Part shown: piece by piece, positions 1 through 10,249 of the stretch
How the letters are laid out: every line of letters begins with the position of its first letter
Position numbering within the stretch: the first letter of the stretch is position 1
NCBI RefSeq assembly: GCF_000219625.1
Contig: NC_018207.1
Location: 248,001-312,000, forward strand
Source of the DNA: Zymoseptoria tritici IPO323
Lineage: Eukaryota > Ascomycota > Dothideomycetes > Mycosphaerellales > Mycosphaerellaceae
Direction: 5' to 3'
DNA length: 64,000 bases
The notes under the pieces: model-generated
What the model was told of the DNA's origin: nothing
Databases searched by the model: none
The model's input: only the letters and a program-made list of their open reading frames with translations
Position numbers and translations under genes: made by a program

Positions 1-966
1 GATAGCCATCAGCATGGTGTAGACCTCAAGGCAGTGTACGGAGACATGCTCGGCTTCCTTCCCAGCGACTATGATCCAACATCCATATCCTACCGAGTGA
101 CAAACAATGTCATCACGCCGCAAGTCGCAAGCATGCTCATTGCTGGCATGTATCCCTCGCAAAAAAATTGCGATACTCCACTACTCATTCAGCCGGACAG
201 CGTCGACTCGCTCGAGCCGAACTATCCGTGCACTGCAGCTACAGCACTCTTCAGCTCGTATGGTCCCGGCAGCACGTCGCCAGCTTGGACGCAGCACCTC
301 AATGCCTCAGCTGGACTGTTCGCTCGCCTTGACTCTCTGTCGGGTGTCAATCCGAATTCCACGGGCTGGCACAAGAGCTGGGACCACTATTTTGACAACC
401 TTTCTGCGAGGCTATGCCACGACAAATCTCTTCCATGCAACATCGTCAACACAACGAACTGTGTCAGTATGGCGGAGGCAGAACAGGTCTTCCGTCTCGG
501 CGAATACGAGTACAGCTTCATTTACCGCGACTCACCACAATCACTCCCAGCCAGCGTAGGAAGCTACGGCATCTTCGTGGCTGAATTGGCGCAAAACTTG
601 CGCCATGCCATGGGAGAGGGAGCTCCTCCGACAGGGGATTGCAAGGTGAAGTACCGTCACAATGTCGCTCATGATGGATCAATATCACGCTTGCTGTCGA
701 TACTGCAACTGGAGAGGATGGTGTGGCCGGGGATGGGTGCCGAGGTGGTGTTTGAACTGTACAGCAAAGCAGGGGTGTACTTTCTGCGCGTGCTTTGGGG
801 AGGACGAGTTCTTCGATCAAGCCATCCGGCCTTTGGCCAGATGGATATGGTTCCCGTGGCACAGTTCCTGGCGTACATCGATGGCCTCGTAGGTGTCAAG
901 GCAAGAAAGGTACCCGAGTTGTGTCAGACACCGCGGTGTGAGCGGACGGGAGAAGGGTGTGCATAG
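1..966 (+). CDS. Histidine acid phosphatase family protein, 5'-truncated by window edge
   Basis: The reading frame is open from base 1, so the first in-frame GTG at base 34 is not the start; the N-terminal half with the RHG catalytic motif lies outside the window. The visible part (about 321 residues) has the C-terminal features of clade-2 histidine phosphatases: an opening stretch like DSHQHGVDL, then the proton-donor motif AHDGS (His-Asp at bases 670-675), followed by WPGMGAEVVFELY, which is typical after the HD motif. Several Cys residues and N-x-S/T sites suggest a secreted or vacuolar enzyme, as usual in this family (phytase or acid phosphatase-like phosphomonoester hydrolysis). Substrate cannot be inferred. 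It ends in TAG at 964-966, upstream of NUP133 on the same strand. Confidence 0.8.
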   Translation, partial: DSHQHGVDLKAVYGDMLGFLPSDYDPTSISYRVTNNVITPQVASMLIAGMYPSQKNCDTPLLIQPDSVDSLEPNYPCTAATALFSSYGPGSTSPAWTQHLNASAGLFARLDSLSGVNPNSTGWHKSWDHYFDNLSARLCHDKSLPCNIVNTTNCVSMAEAEQVFRLGEYEYSFIYRDSPQSLPASVGSYGIFVAELAQNLRHAMGEGAPPTGDCKVKYRHNVAHDGSISRLLSILQLERMVWPGMGAEVVFELYSKAGVYFLRVLWGGRVLRSSHPAFGQMDMVPVAQFLAYIDGLVGVKARKVPELCQTPRCERTGEGCA

Positions 967-1339
967 TCGGCAGTGAAGATACGCCGTTCTCATCAGCAAG
1001 ACACTTCACGAGCGAGAGTATGTCACTCAACATCTTCTCGCAAGTACAAGTAGCCTGATGGAAAACGATGTCAATGTCTCAAAAGGTCAGGCTCTCGTCA
1101 CCTTTGAAGCTCACCCGGCGGTAAAGGCCGGAGTTTGTGAGAAGCCCACGCTAAGCTTCTTCAGGCGTGCAAGCAGGGCCCGAGCGTCCGTTCTCCAGAT
1201 CTCCAGTGTTGATGGAAGCTCGAGTGTTTTGTTTCCGATTCACGACACCCTTCACCTCTCCCGGCCCCCGACAACATCGACATCGTCGCGGCCGACTCCT
1301 TGCTGGCGACGGCCATTCAACTGTCCCATTCTGCGCGTC
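967..1339. other. Intergenic, upstream of NUP133
   Basis: This holds the 3' region of the phosphatase gene and the promoter/5' UTR of NUP133. The NUP133 frame is open upstream to an ATG at 1058, but those 94 codons are of non-conserved, leader-like composition. I see no other gene here. Confidence 0.5.
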
Positions 1340-4300
1340 ATGTCCAACCCCGAGGACCCCGAGTCAGGTACGGACCGCCTCACGAGATCAACCGCGCGAA
1401 ACCCGAGGCGACGGCAGCGGCAGAGCGACAACGACACGCTCAAGACATCCGCACCACAGCGTAAACGGAGCAAGTTGAGCGAAGACGTCTTCCAACCGCG
1501 CGCATCAACAGAACAGATCCCGACAACCGATGCGCTGCAGCCAGCCGCGAACGAGGGACCCCAGACCAACGGCCATCACGAACATCTCCCGCAGCATGTA
1601 ACTGCGAGCGGACGGCATAGGAGGGCATCATCAGTGGATGTGGAGATGGCAGTTCGCGGAAAGAAGCCAGCATCGAAGCGGGCGATGCGCGGCGATGGCG
1701 CGACGGTCCTCACTCAAAATAAATGCTACAGCGCGCGTCTTTTGCCCAGCACACCGAAAGAGCTGAGAAAAGAGGGCGTGGATTACCGCGGTAGCATCGA
1801 TACGACTGGACATGCTCTGGCCATTACACACGAGAAAGCGACCGTATGGGAGTACAACGGACACACGGCCGGCAACGCGAAAGTCTTCGATCTTCCATTT
1901 CCATCTCGGATTGGCGAACCCTTACCCTTCGGCGCATTGGTAGCGAGTGGTGTGAGCAACACGGATGTGGGCTTGGTGGTGATCTCAGCGACGTCGGGCA
2001 AGGTGTTCTTCTATGAGTCGATCGACCGCACCGCATCGCTGGGCCTCTTCCAGGATCGGAAATCCTCTGTTCAAGGTGACATCGGGCTATACTCTGGTGA
2101 ACGAGTGGCAGATGTCGTTCCGGCGGAGCATGCTGGTCTCATGGTTGTCTTGGATTCCGGACGCATAGCTCATTTGACTTTGAGGGATCCTCAGGGGAAA
2201 GCAAGAGTGGTAGTCAACTTCTTGCGCGCTTCGGACTCCCGCTCCGGTGGCATCTTCGGTAGCATCAAAGGTTACCTGGCAGGGGCCTTCAAGAAGGATC
2301 TCGCTGCTGTTCACACCCGCCCGTCGAGAACTCGCGGACAAATGCAGACTGTTTCGCTCACAGAAGGTGGAGAAGTAGTCACCTGGGAAGTGGATTGGAC
2401 TGGTCGATCTGAATGCAAAGGCACCGTGGAGATCAGAGAGAAGCTCGTGGAGGAGCTGAAATTATTGGCTATACCTGAACTCGAGGGACGATTGAGCAAT
2501 CTGGCAGCCCTGGACTTTGCTCTGTTGGACAACCCGATCGCCGCCCATGGTCTCGAATTGGCGAAACTGGACGATACTGCGGATCAACCGCTGCATGTGG
2601 CCGTCCTGCTGCGAGTCGGCGGCGCGGATATGTACGACTACGCGGTGGCTGCGCTGACCCTGACCGGATCTCACGCTGACGTGCATCAAATCACATACAT
2701 CACAAAGTACCAGTCAAAGGGGGGAAGGACATCATCCACCAGACCCAGACTGGTGGTACCAAAACCTGAGCATACCGTGTTTGTCACCTTTGAAGATGCC
2801 ACAGTCATGCTTCCAGCCAGACTACCGCCCACTGAGGGGCCCGAGGCCCAGCTCGTCACAGCTGATGTGCCCAAAGAACCCTATGAAGAGGCGCTATACC
2901 TCAGGCCCAGCAGAGGTCTCGTCTTCCAAGCATGCTTCGCAGAGAACTCCAAAGGCAGCAGCCATGCTACATGCGTCGCATTTGTGAAGAATGGAGGCCT
3001 GGTCCGAATATCCTCTGCGGACGTGCACAAAATTGCTGAAGGACCGACCATCTCGGCGAAAACTCGAATCGAGAATGCTGTCTTCTTCGGCATTCTATCG
3101 GACAACATCTTGGACTTCACCCGGATCATCGATGCGAAACATTCGGTCGTTGACGTGGAAAATGCTGCTTTGCAGGTTAGTGACGAGATTGTACGTGCGG
3201 CAACGCCATACACCACCTTCATTTCGCCCAGCCCGACCTCGATGGAGCAGCATCTCGTCTCCAAGGCACGCGCACTTCAGGCCTTGGCCGGACACATTCG
3301 CACATCATATCCAGCAATTCCCCGACAAACCATGTGGCGACTGTTGTTCGACGCAGAGCATGTTGCTGCCGGACAGGAGCTTTGGACTGCCTTCGAAGAG
3401 CATGTTGCCGACTCCTTCGACGGGAAGCGCAAAGCTACCATTCTGGATGAAGTATGCACATGGTTTACGCAAGATCATTTCGCTCAGCGGTCCGATTTAG
3501 CCAACGAGGATCCCGTGCGAAGGTTCTTCATCGGCGGATTGCATCGTCTGGAGCCCCTTCTAAATCATGTCAAGCTCTGCGTCGCCGGCCTCAAGCAGGA
3601 CGACAAGCCGCCGAAGCATATTCTTCGAATCGTCATCCAGGCGAACGATCTATGGATCCGTTCCCTGGGCACAGCTTTCACCTTCCGTGGTCGCAATGCC
3701 TCTGATTATGGAATCCTTCCAGACCTTCTCGAAGATGGCGTTCTGGTCGAGACCACAGAATACGTCGATCTTCCTGAATTCTGGACATCAGTGGCAAGAC
3801 TAACTGAAAATACCGTGGCCATTGCGAGACTCTCTCGCTTCATCGCCAACAGATACTACGAAACTGGCGATCAAGAAGCAGTGGTGGAACAAATGGCAGG
3901 CGAACTTGCACAATTCAACCCCAGCATACTGCAACTCTACTGTCAACTGTCCGAGGAGTCTATCAATTGGCGTGCATCTCGGCCGTCTCAAAAGGAACGA
4001 GACTATGCCGAGAGTCTTCGTGAGCATTACGACTCTGTTCGGTACTCACAATTGCGCAGTCTTGCGGATGTCGGCCAAGCAGAAGCCGGTATGCGGTTGG
4101 CGGAGAAATACAACGACATGAACACTCTGACTGATCTCGTTATCGCCGAGGATCAATATCTCATCGAGACCGCGGAGAAGACTCCAATCACGACAGACCG
4201 GCAGTTCATTCTCAATGCTCGGACGGAGATTCAGGCGAAGATATTGACATACTTTGAGCGATATGGCGAAGCGTGGGCCACGCCTTTCTTCGATAAGATG

Positions 4301-5506
4301 TTCTCGGACGGTGCAACTGGTGCTAAGCTCGATCAAGCGCAAAAAACATGGAAGTCCGCTGTCACCAAGTATCTTCGCGCGGATTCTCGACGGGCGAAGC
4401 TTTGCTGGATCAACGATGTGATGGAAGCGTCGGACTTCGAACACGCAGGCAAAGCCCTGGCCGACACTGCGACCGAACAGGAAAACAAGTTGTGGGCGAA
4501 GAAGGTTGAGCTCTCCATGTCCAGGCTCGCACTCATGGCCGCGGAGGAAGATGCTGCGACCACGAGACTCGCCAATGGCGGACCTGTCCAGAGTATCAAT
4601 CCTGCAACTAAAGACTTGCAGATCGTCGAGGCGCAGGAGAAGCTCTACGACCACATCCACGGCACCATCATCGGCTCACTTGACCGCGAAGCCGAGACTA
4701 TCAACTGCATGCTCAAATTTGGCACGCACATCTCGGACATGATCGCGTTGCGTCAACTGCTGGAAAACGGTCTGAACATGATCATTGACCACACCGTCCT
4801 CTCGATCGAGCAGCTGATTGACGTACTCACGTTGATCGACATTCACCCAGACTCTTCAGACGATGACGACAGTATAGGCGGCGGCGAATTCGTCCTGGCA
4901 TTGTCTGCGCTCGACGCAGCGGCACCTTCTTTGCCCTCAGATCGCTTCGAGACTCTGCTCCAGCTCATCTGGAAGCGATGCTACATCTACGACGACTGGA
5001 CACAATTCAGACTGTCCGGCAAGCAGAGTGACGCCGACCGAACAGGCATCCTCCGCAGCACAATTCTGTGGTCCACGCTTCGCCAGGCTCTCGACGCTCA
5101 CCTCTTCGACTCTGACTCGAGCCGACTCCGGATTCTCGCGCCCAGCGACTGTCTGGGCTCCGCGTGTCTACCTGAAGATTTCAGCTACCGCTTTCCCGAC
5201 GAGGAACTTCTAATGCCCATCTTGCACGACTGCAAGATCCAAGACGAGCTTCTCCAGAGCTTCGTGGCGGATCGTCGACTGGATGAGATTGCAGCGGATT
5301 GCTTGCGAGATGCGCAGACTCAGATGCAGGGTCAGCATGCGGCGGGCAAGAAGACTGCGAGGGAGTTGCAGGAGGTGGATGTCGAGGCGGAGAAAAGCGT
5401 TTTGGAAAATGGGAATGGACATGGGCATTTGAATGGGTATGGAGATGTTAATGGGTACGCGAATGGGCAGTATGCGGATGCGGGCGCTGATGAGGATATG
5501 TTTTGA
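1340..5506 (+). CDS. NUP133: Nucleoporin Nup133 (Y-complex scaffold)
   Basis: Single-exon gene of 1388 residues from the ATG at 1340; an in-frame ATG at 1058 would add 94 residues that look like translated leader, so the start is a choice. The N-terminus is basic and disordered (STARNPRRRQRQ, QRKRSK). Next comes a beta-propeller beginning near NKCYSARLLPSTP with the Nup133-type region DYRGSIDTTGHALAITHEKATVW, followed by a long alpha-helical half. The C-terminus is low-complexity Asn/Gly (NGNGHGHLNGYG) and acidic at the very end. By family knowledge Nup133 is the distal member of the Y (Nup84/Nup107) complex that coats the pore membrane. Convergent with MES1, 0.5 kb downstream. Assignment is from overall architecture and the propeller start; the exact start is uncertain. 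Confidence 0.82.
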   Translation: MSNPEDPESGTDRLTRSTARNPRRRQRQSDNDTLKTSAPQRKRSKLSEDVFQPRASTEQIPTTDALQPAANEGPQTNGHHEHLPQHVTASGRHRRASSVDVEMAVRGKKPASKRAMRGDGATVLTQNKCYSARLLPSTPKELRKEGVDYRGSIDTTGHALAITHEKATVWEYNGHTAGNAKVFDLPFPSRIGEPLPFGALVASGVSNTDVGLVVISATSGKVFFYESIDRTASLGLFQDRKSSVQGDIGLYSGERVADVVPAEHAGLMVVLDSGRIAHLTLRDPQGKARVVVNFLRASDSRSGGIFGSIKGYLAGAFKKDLAAVHTRPSRTRGQMQTVSLTEGGEVVTWEVDWTGRSECKGTVEIREKLVEELKLLAIPELEGRLSNLAALDFALLDNPIAAHGLELAKLDDTADQPLHVAVLLRVGGADMYDYAVAALTLTGSHADVHQITYITKYQSKGGRTSSTRPRLVVPKPEHTVFVTFEDATVMLPARLPPTEGPEAQLVTADVPKEPYEEALYLRPSRGLVFQACFAENSKGSSHATCVAFVKNGGLVRISSADVHKIAEGPTISAKTRIENAVFFGILSDNILDFTRIIDAKHSVVDVENAALQVSDEIVRAATPYTTFISPSPTSMEQHLVSKARALQALAGHIRTSYPAIPRQTMWRLLFDAEHVAAGQELWTAFEEHVADSFDGKRKATILDEVCTWFTQDHFAQRSDLANEDPVRRFFIGGLHRLEPLLNHVKLCVAGLKQDDKPPKHILRIVIQANDLWIRSLGTAFTFRGRNASDYGILPDLLEDGVLVETTEYVDLPEFWTSVARLTENTVAIARLSRFIANRYYETGDQEAVVEQMAGELAQFNPSILQLYCQLSEESINWRASRPSQKERDYAESLREHYDSVRYSQLRSLADVGQAEAGMRLAEKYNDMNTLTDLVIAEDQYLIETAEKTPITTDRQFILNARTEIQAKILTYFERYGEAWATPFFDKMFSDGATGAKLDQAQKTWKSAVTKYLRADSRRAKLCWINDVMEASDFEHAGKALADTATEQENKLWAKKVELSMSRLALMAAEEDAATTRLANGGPVQSINPATKDLQIVEAQEKLYDHIHGTIIGSLDREAETINCMLKFGTHISDMIALRQLLENGLNMIIDHTVLSIEQLIDVLTLIDIHPDSSDDDDSIGGGEFVLALSALDAAAPSLPSDRFETLLQLIWKRCYIYDDWTQFRLSGKQSDADRTGILRSTILWSTLRQALDAHLFDSDSSRLRILAPSDCLGSACLPEDFSYRFPDEELLMPILHDCKIQDELLQSFVADRRLDEIAADCLRDAQTQMQGQHAAGKKTARELQEVDVEAEKSVLENGNGHGHLNGYGDVNGYANGQYADAGADEDMF

Positions 5507-6005
5507 AAGCTTGTTAGGGAAGGTGGATGGAGTATGTGGAGTTTGCACAGGAGACCACAAGTGGTTAAGATCTGGTATGCATGTCCCTGGATGGTTCGTG
5601 GGCTAGTCAAATTTGCTCGCGGCATGTATGACGCCTCATAGCACAAGAGTGGCTGAATGTGGGTTGGAGCTAGCATTGTAACGAAGATGAAGGCAGCGGC
5701 CATTACCTGACCAAAGCGTAATTCGACTCAAGGTATTTCCAATGATATAGAAAACAGCCAGACCCAGAGATACCTCGCTCAATGCACAAGTGCCGCGGAA
5801 TCGTATCGGACGACATATGCATGCCAGGGCATATCAGGAATGGAAACGAGACTGGCCAAACATTCTTGATCTTCTTCTTCTTCGTCTTTCTTCTCTGATA
5901 CAGCTGTCTCTGGAAGACGGAGTCCTCCGATACATTGCTTTTCATCATGCAGTCATCATCACACACCACCGCAACGCCTCGCTTGAACGACCCACCCACC
6001 GCTCT
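5507..6005. other. Convergent intergenic region NUP133/MES1
   Basis: Presumed 3' UTRs and terminators of two converging genes. No coding signal is visible apart from a frame antisense to MES1 that begins here at 5790. Confidence 0.5.
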
Positions 6006-7964
6006 CTACGAGGTCTGCAACGCAGCCTGCCTCACCCCCTCGGTAACCTCCTCAACCGCATCCCCCTCCACAGTCAACTTCTCCGCCCCATCCTTCTCCA
6101 CCGCCTCCACACTCTTCTCTCCAGCCCCATCCTTCCCCTCCGCCCGTTCCGCCGCCTTCTTCGCCTTCTTCCTCTCCTTCTCCGCCTTCTTCGCCGCCTT
6201 CTTCTTCGCCTCCTCCTCCTTTGCCTTTTTCAATTCACTCCCGCCAAACATCTCCTTCCACTCTGCCTCCTTCTCCGGTTTAATCGTCTTGAACAAGTGC
6301 GCCGCTTTGCCGATCTTGTGACCGGCTGGGATGGAGTCCGCTTGCCACTCGTCCGGGATGATGAGCAGTTCCGCTTGCAGTTGGGAGAGGATGTTCCGGG
6401 ATGTAGCGGGGAGATAAGGCGCGATGACGGAAGCCAGGAGATGGACGTGATTGACGGCGAGGTTGACGACGGCGTCGCAGCGGGCGCGCTCGGATTGGAA
6501 GAGGGCATTGTCGAGACGGTTGTCTTGCAGGAGTTTGTTGCCGAGGGAGGAGATTTCGCGCGCACAGACGAGGCCGGATTTGAGGTGCACGGCGTCCATT
6601 TCTTCGCGGTATTGTTTGAGTTTGTCGTTGACGTCTTTGATGTGAGTTTGGATGGATTTGGCGGTCTCACTGGTAGGGTCGAGTTCTGGCGCGGCGGGGA
6701 TGGTAGAGTCGTAGTTGGGAGAGTTGACGTATTTGAGGATGCGGTTGACAAAGTTGCCGAAATTGTTGACGAGCTCGTTGTTGTTGGCCGCGATGAAGCC
6801 ATCCCATTCGAACTCCGTGTCGCTGGTCTCGGGTCGGCGGAGGAGGAGGAAGTATCGCCAGACGTCGGGAGCAATGCCGGTCTCTTTCGCGCTGGTGCCA
6901 AAAACACCGACTCCACGAGACTTGCTGAACTTTCCGCGTTCGTAGTTGAGGTATTCGGTCGTGCTGAGGGTGTTGAGCATAGTCCACTTGTCGCCGGTGC
7001 CGAGTTGTGAGCATGGGAAGACGACCGTATGGAATGGCACGTTGTCTTTGCCCATGAATTGGTACAATTCGACATTCTCCGGATTCCTCCACCACTGTTC
7101 CCAGTGTTCCGTGTAGTTTGCAGTAATCGAGACGTATCCAATGCAAGCGTCGAACCAGACGTACAACACCTTCTGGTCGTATCCTTCCAACGGCACCGCA
7201 GTCCCCCATTTCAGATCACGAGTGATACCGCGCGGCTTCAACCCCTCCTTGATCCACGCATTGGTAATGTTCACACCATTGTCACTCCACGCACCCTTCT
7301 CATGGCTCTTTCTGTTCCACTCTGCCACTTGGTCCTGCAACTTGTCCAATAAGATGAAGACGTGCTTCGTCTCTCTCGGCTCTGGCGTCGCACCATCCAG
7401 CTTGCATCGAGGCTTGATCAACTCCAGCGGATCTAGCAGGTGCCCACACTTGTCGCATTGATCTCCTCTCGCGTCGTTGTATCCACACAATGGACACTCT
7501 CCTTCCACAAAGCGGTCTGCCAGGAAACCATTATGCTTGGTGCAGTATGGCTGCGTCGTCGTTCGCTCCTCGAGGTATCCGTTCTTGTATAGCTTCAGAA
7601 AGATATCCTGCGCAATATCCGTCTGTTGCTGGGTCGGCGTGCGCCCGAAGTGGTCAAAGTCAATCTCGAACCAGTCGTAGACTTCCTTGTGGAGCTTGTT
7701 GTATTTGTCGCAGAGCTCTTGCGGTGTGATGCCCTCTTCGATCGCTTTCGTCTCAGTCGCTGTGCCATATTCGTCTGTGCCGCATATGAACAATGTGGGA
7801 AGACCTCGTGCTTTGCTGTAGCGGGAGAAGACGTCTGCCGAGAGCACGCTGCCAATTACGTTTCCCAAATGAGGTACATTGTTGACGTATGGCAATGCGG
7901 AAGTGATCAACACGTTCTTCTTGCCCTCCACCGGCAGGATGACTTCCTTCTTTGCACCGTTCAT
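6006..7964 (-). CDS. MES1: Methionyl-tRNA synthetase, cytosolic
   Basis: Charges tRNA-Met with methionine for cytosolic translation. Class I aminoacyl-tRNA synthetase of 652 residues from the ATG at 7964; the frame is open further upstream but only from a TTG at 8072. Visible motifs are the HIGH-type signature HLGN (residues 32-35, in PYVNNVPHLGN), a zinc-knuckle insert with four Cys (about 157, 160, 170, 173, CPLC...CDKC), and the KMSKS-type loop KFSKS (345-349). The C-terminal tail is Lys/Ala/Glu-rich (KKAKEEEAKKKAAKK) and probably binds tRNA. There is no mitochondrial leader, and no N-terminal GST-like domain such as yeast Mes1 uses to dock on Arc1. Divergent from LTO1. Confidence 0.95.
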   Translation of the reverse strand: MNGAKKEVILPVEGKKNVLITSALPYVNNVPHLGNVIGSVLSADVFSRYSKARGLPTLFICGTDEYGTATETKAIEEGITPQELCDKYNKLHKEVYDWFEIDFDHFGRTPTQQQTDIAQDIFLKLYKNGYLEERTTTQPYCTKHNGFLADRFVEGECPLCGYNDARGDQCDKCGHLLDPLELIKPRCKLDGATPEPRETKHVFILLDKLQDQVAEWNRKSHEKGAWSDNGVNITNAWIKEGLKPRGITRDLKWGTAVPLEGYDQKVLYVWFDACIGYVSITANYTEHWEQWWRNPENVELYQFMGKDNVPFHTVVFPCSQLGTGDKWTMLNTLSTTEYLNYERGKFSKSRGVGVFGTSAKETGIAPDVWRYFLLLRRPETSDTEFEWDGFIAANNNELVNNFGNFVNRILKYVNSPNYDSTIPAAPELDPTSETAKSIQTHIKDVNDKLKQYREEMDAVHLKSGLVCAREISSLGNKLLQDNRLDNALFQSERARCDAVVNLAVNHVHLLASVIAPYLPATSRNILSQLQAELLIIPDEWQADSIPAGHKIGKAAHLFKTIKPEKEAEWKEMFGGSELKKAKEEEAKKKAAKKAEKERKKAKKAAERAEGKDGAGEKSVEAVEKDGAEKLTVEGDAVEEVTEGVRQAALQTS

Positions 7965-8325
7965 GATTATTCGTCTGAGGTCTTTCGCGCGAGAAGCTGG
8001 CTTCGGTGGGCGTAGAGTGCCCTGGGTGGTGAGGACGTGGTGCTCGTTGGGTTTCAACCTCGTCGAGGGCAATGCAATTTTGGGAAACGGAGAATTTGGT
8101 CAAGTCCGTGTTGCCGTGATGTCGAAGGAGAGGGAGTGGTGTGAAAAGGAAACAAGATCAATGTTGGTGTGTTTCTGATTTCTCAAAAACTGCCCCTCCA
8201 AATCTCAAAGCGATGACTGTTCAGCCCTGTGGGGAAGCTTTCGTGCCTGCCACCAAATTTCAATACCATCGCCCACGACTCGTCTCGACATATGACCTGA
8301 TCAAGCCAAAACTTCCATCTCAGCC
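7965..8325. promoter_or_regulatory. Shared divergent promoter MES1/LTO1
   Basis: 361 bp separate the two start codons, which point away from each other, so both promoters must lie here. I cannot name a TATA box or a factor site with confidence. Confidence 0.5.
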
Positions 8326-8964
8326 ATGAGCCAAGAAGAAGTCACAAGATCAGAGGATCCAGAAGTCTTCGCCGACCTCCTCAATCTCGAAGACCAATAC
8401 CACAATGAAGGCTACCTCCTAGGCGTCGCAGATGGCTCGAAATCCGGACGTATCGAAGGCCGAGTCTTCGGATTGCAGAAAGGATTCGAGAAGTTTGTTG
8501 AGATGGGAAGATTGAATGGCAAAGCTGCCGTTTGGGAGGCTCGTCTACCGAGCGAGTCTAAGGCTACGACCGACTCAATCAGCACTCAAGAAGATGTTGA
8601 AGAGAGTAATGTGAGAGTCGAGCCTCTGAAAAATGGAGGTGATAGGCTGAGGAAACATGTCCTACGGCTCGCAGCTCTCAGCGATCCAGACGATCTTTCT
8701 ACGGATAATGACGAAGACTCTGTCTCGGAGTTTGATGATCGGCTGAAAGATGCTAAAGCGAAGGCCACGCTCATCGCTCGACTTGTTGGCGAGGACGAGT
8801 CGAGCTCTGCTGTGATGGCGAAGGTGGAAGATGGAGAGGGCAGCCATCTGTCTGGAGCCCAGCGCAAGGCGGCGTTGAGGGTGAAGCAGAAGGATGTAGG
8901 GAGTGGGAGTAAGCCGACGGGAGAAATGGAGGACTTTGTGGGACTGCGTGGCGCAAAGGGTTGA
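8326..8964 (+). CDS. LTO1: Lto1/ORAOV1 family Fe-S assembly adaptor
   Basis: 212-residue intronless gene. Residues about 21-75 carry the deca-GX3 signature of the Yae1/Lto1 family: glycine every fourth residue through EGYLLGVADGSKSGRIEGRVFG, then LQKGFEKFVEMGRLNGKAAVW. In yeast, Lto1 and Yae1 form a complex that recruits the ABC protein Rli1 (ABCE1) to the cytosolic iron-sulfur targeting machinery. The rest is acidic and disordered. Yeast Lto1 is known to use a C-terminal Trp to contact the CIA targeting complex; this protein ends in GLRGAKG with no Trp. The assignment to the family is firm, but Lto1 rather than Yae1 is chosen on length and the downstream W-containing segment. Confidence 0.85.
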   Translation: MSQEEVTRSEDPEVFADLLNLEDQYHNEGYLLGVADGSKSGRIEGRVFGLQKGFEKFVEMGRLNGKAAVWEARLPSESKATTDSISTQEDVEESNVRVEPLKNGGDRLRKHVLRLAALSDPDDLSTDNDEDSVSEFDDRLKDAKAKATLIARLVGEDESSSAVMAKVEDGEGSHLSGAQRKAALRVKQKDVGSGSKPTGEMEDFVGLRGAKG

Positions 8965-9670
8965 AGGAGGATGAGTTCAGTATGCTCCTCCCATGCCTCG
9001 TGCATGCAAGAGCATCATCGTGTTGGCATTGTCCATGTGTGGATCACTGGCTGCCTCAACAATCGACACAGACGTTGATGCTTCGACCTACGGAGAGTGC
9101 CATCGCCTCGCTCCAAGGACTCGCCAAAGTCAACGGCAAATCATCAAGAGATGACGGCACTCAGGCTTCATCGACACCTCCGACTCGACTCGATCTGACA
9201 GCAGTCTGGTTGCTGGCTCGAAACATCGCCTAGGGCTATGATGAGACTGGGCTCCTGGACTCGAGATCGCTGCGTCGGCATCGAAGGAAGTCCAAGTCTG
9301 GCCGATACGGTACGTGGCTCCAAGAAAATATCAAGCCAATAGTCGAAGCCGAGGAGGATTTGATATGAATGGCAACTTCAGGTCATAAGTCTTCTTTGTT
9401 GTATATCTATCAAGATCTGTATGAGTGGGGTGCAAGAGCGGAGCTGAGAAGCCCATCTTCAAGATGTGCCTATGCACTCCGCCTCACGGGTATCTCCAAA
9501 ACCAAAAACGAGCCGTCTACTTTTAATCTTTCATCATTGCCGTGTTCCCATGTCCCCAAATGCAGCAATATCCCAAATTGCCAAAAACGCCAGCCCATGT
9601 GAAAAGACACCCATCGCTCAGAACGCACAATCAGCCCAAAATTCTATCCCTCCCACCTCTTCCCTCATCA
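8965..9670. other. Convergent intergenic region LTO1/UPS2
   Basis: About 700 bp between two converging genes. Small open frames here have no family features. Nothing else is seen. Confidence 0.45.
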
Positions 9671-10249
9671 TCACGCCCTCTGCATCTCCCTCTTCTCCCT
9701 CTCCTCCGCAAAAACCTCCCTCGAAATCCTCAACACCCTCTCAAACCCCTCCCTCCCTTTCGCCGCATTCTGCTTGAACCGCTCAATACTAAAATCCTCC
9801 ACCGCATTCTTAATCTTCTGCCAACCTCCACACAGCGCAATAATCTTCGCCCTCTGTTCAAAAATCGTCGTCGTCTCCCCCTTCATCCCTCTCGGACCCG
9901 GGCGATACACCACCGTCTCCTGCACGCTCAAGATATCATTCCACGTCAAATTCTGACTGCACATCGTCACCTTCTTCGCCGCCGCGTCGACGTATGAGAC
10001 TTCGTAGACGAGGGATGTGTCTTCTTTGCTGCCGAGTATGCTTCGTAGCCAGGAGGGTGCGGATTGTTTGCAGGTTATGAGGCGTTCGGTGCGCAGGATG
10101 CCGGTGGTGGGGGAGAGGGAGCGGGAAAGCGTGTCGACGGCGATTACGTGGGTGGATTTGTCGTTCCAGGGACAGTATTTTCGCCAGTTGGCTGTGCTGA
10201 CTTCGTCCCAGGAGTAGGCGAATTCGTGGGAGGAGGAGAAGAATTTCAT
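9671..10249 (-). CDS. UPS2: PRELI/MSF1 domain mitochondrial lipid-transfer protein (Ups2 type)
   Basis: 192 residues from the ATG at 10249. The protein starts directly with the PRELI/MSF1 domain (MKFFSSSHEFAYSWDEVSTANW), continues with the conserved STHVIAVDTLSR and TERLITCKQ blocks, and ends with VEDFSIERFKQNA and a charged tail. Yeast Ups2 (Msf1) works with Mdm35 in the intermembrane space to move phosphatidylserine between mitochondrial membranes; MKxF and the TERLIT block resemble Ups2 more than Ups1. The frame stays open for 177 codons upstream to 10780, but the extra sequence is Pro/His/Thr-rich and unrelated to the family, so it is taken as 5' UTR. Confidence 0.88.
   Translation of the reverse strand: MKFFSSSHEFAYSWDEVSTANWRKYCPWNDKSTHVIAVDTLSRSLSPTTGILRTERLITCKQSAPSWLRSILGSKEDTSLVYEVSYVDAAAKKVTMCSQNLTWNDILSVQETVVYRPGPRGMKGETTTIFEQRAKIIALCGGWQKIKNAVEDFSIERFKQNAAKGREGFERVLRISREVFAEEREKREMQRA

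Noticed and set aside
5790..7010. 406-codon open frame on the plus strand
   Set aside because: Antisense to MES1, whose Lys/Glu/Ala-rich tail produces a long Leu/Arg mirror frame. Not a gene.
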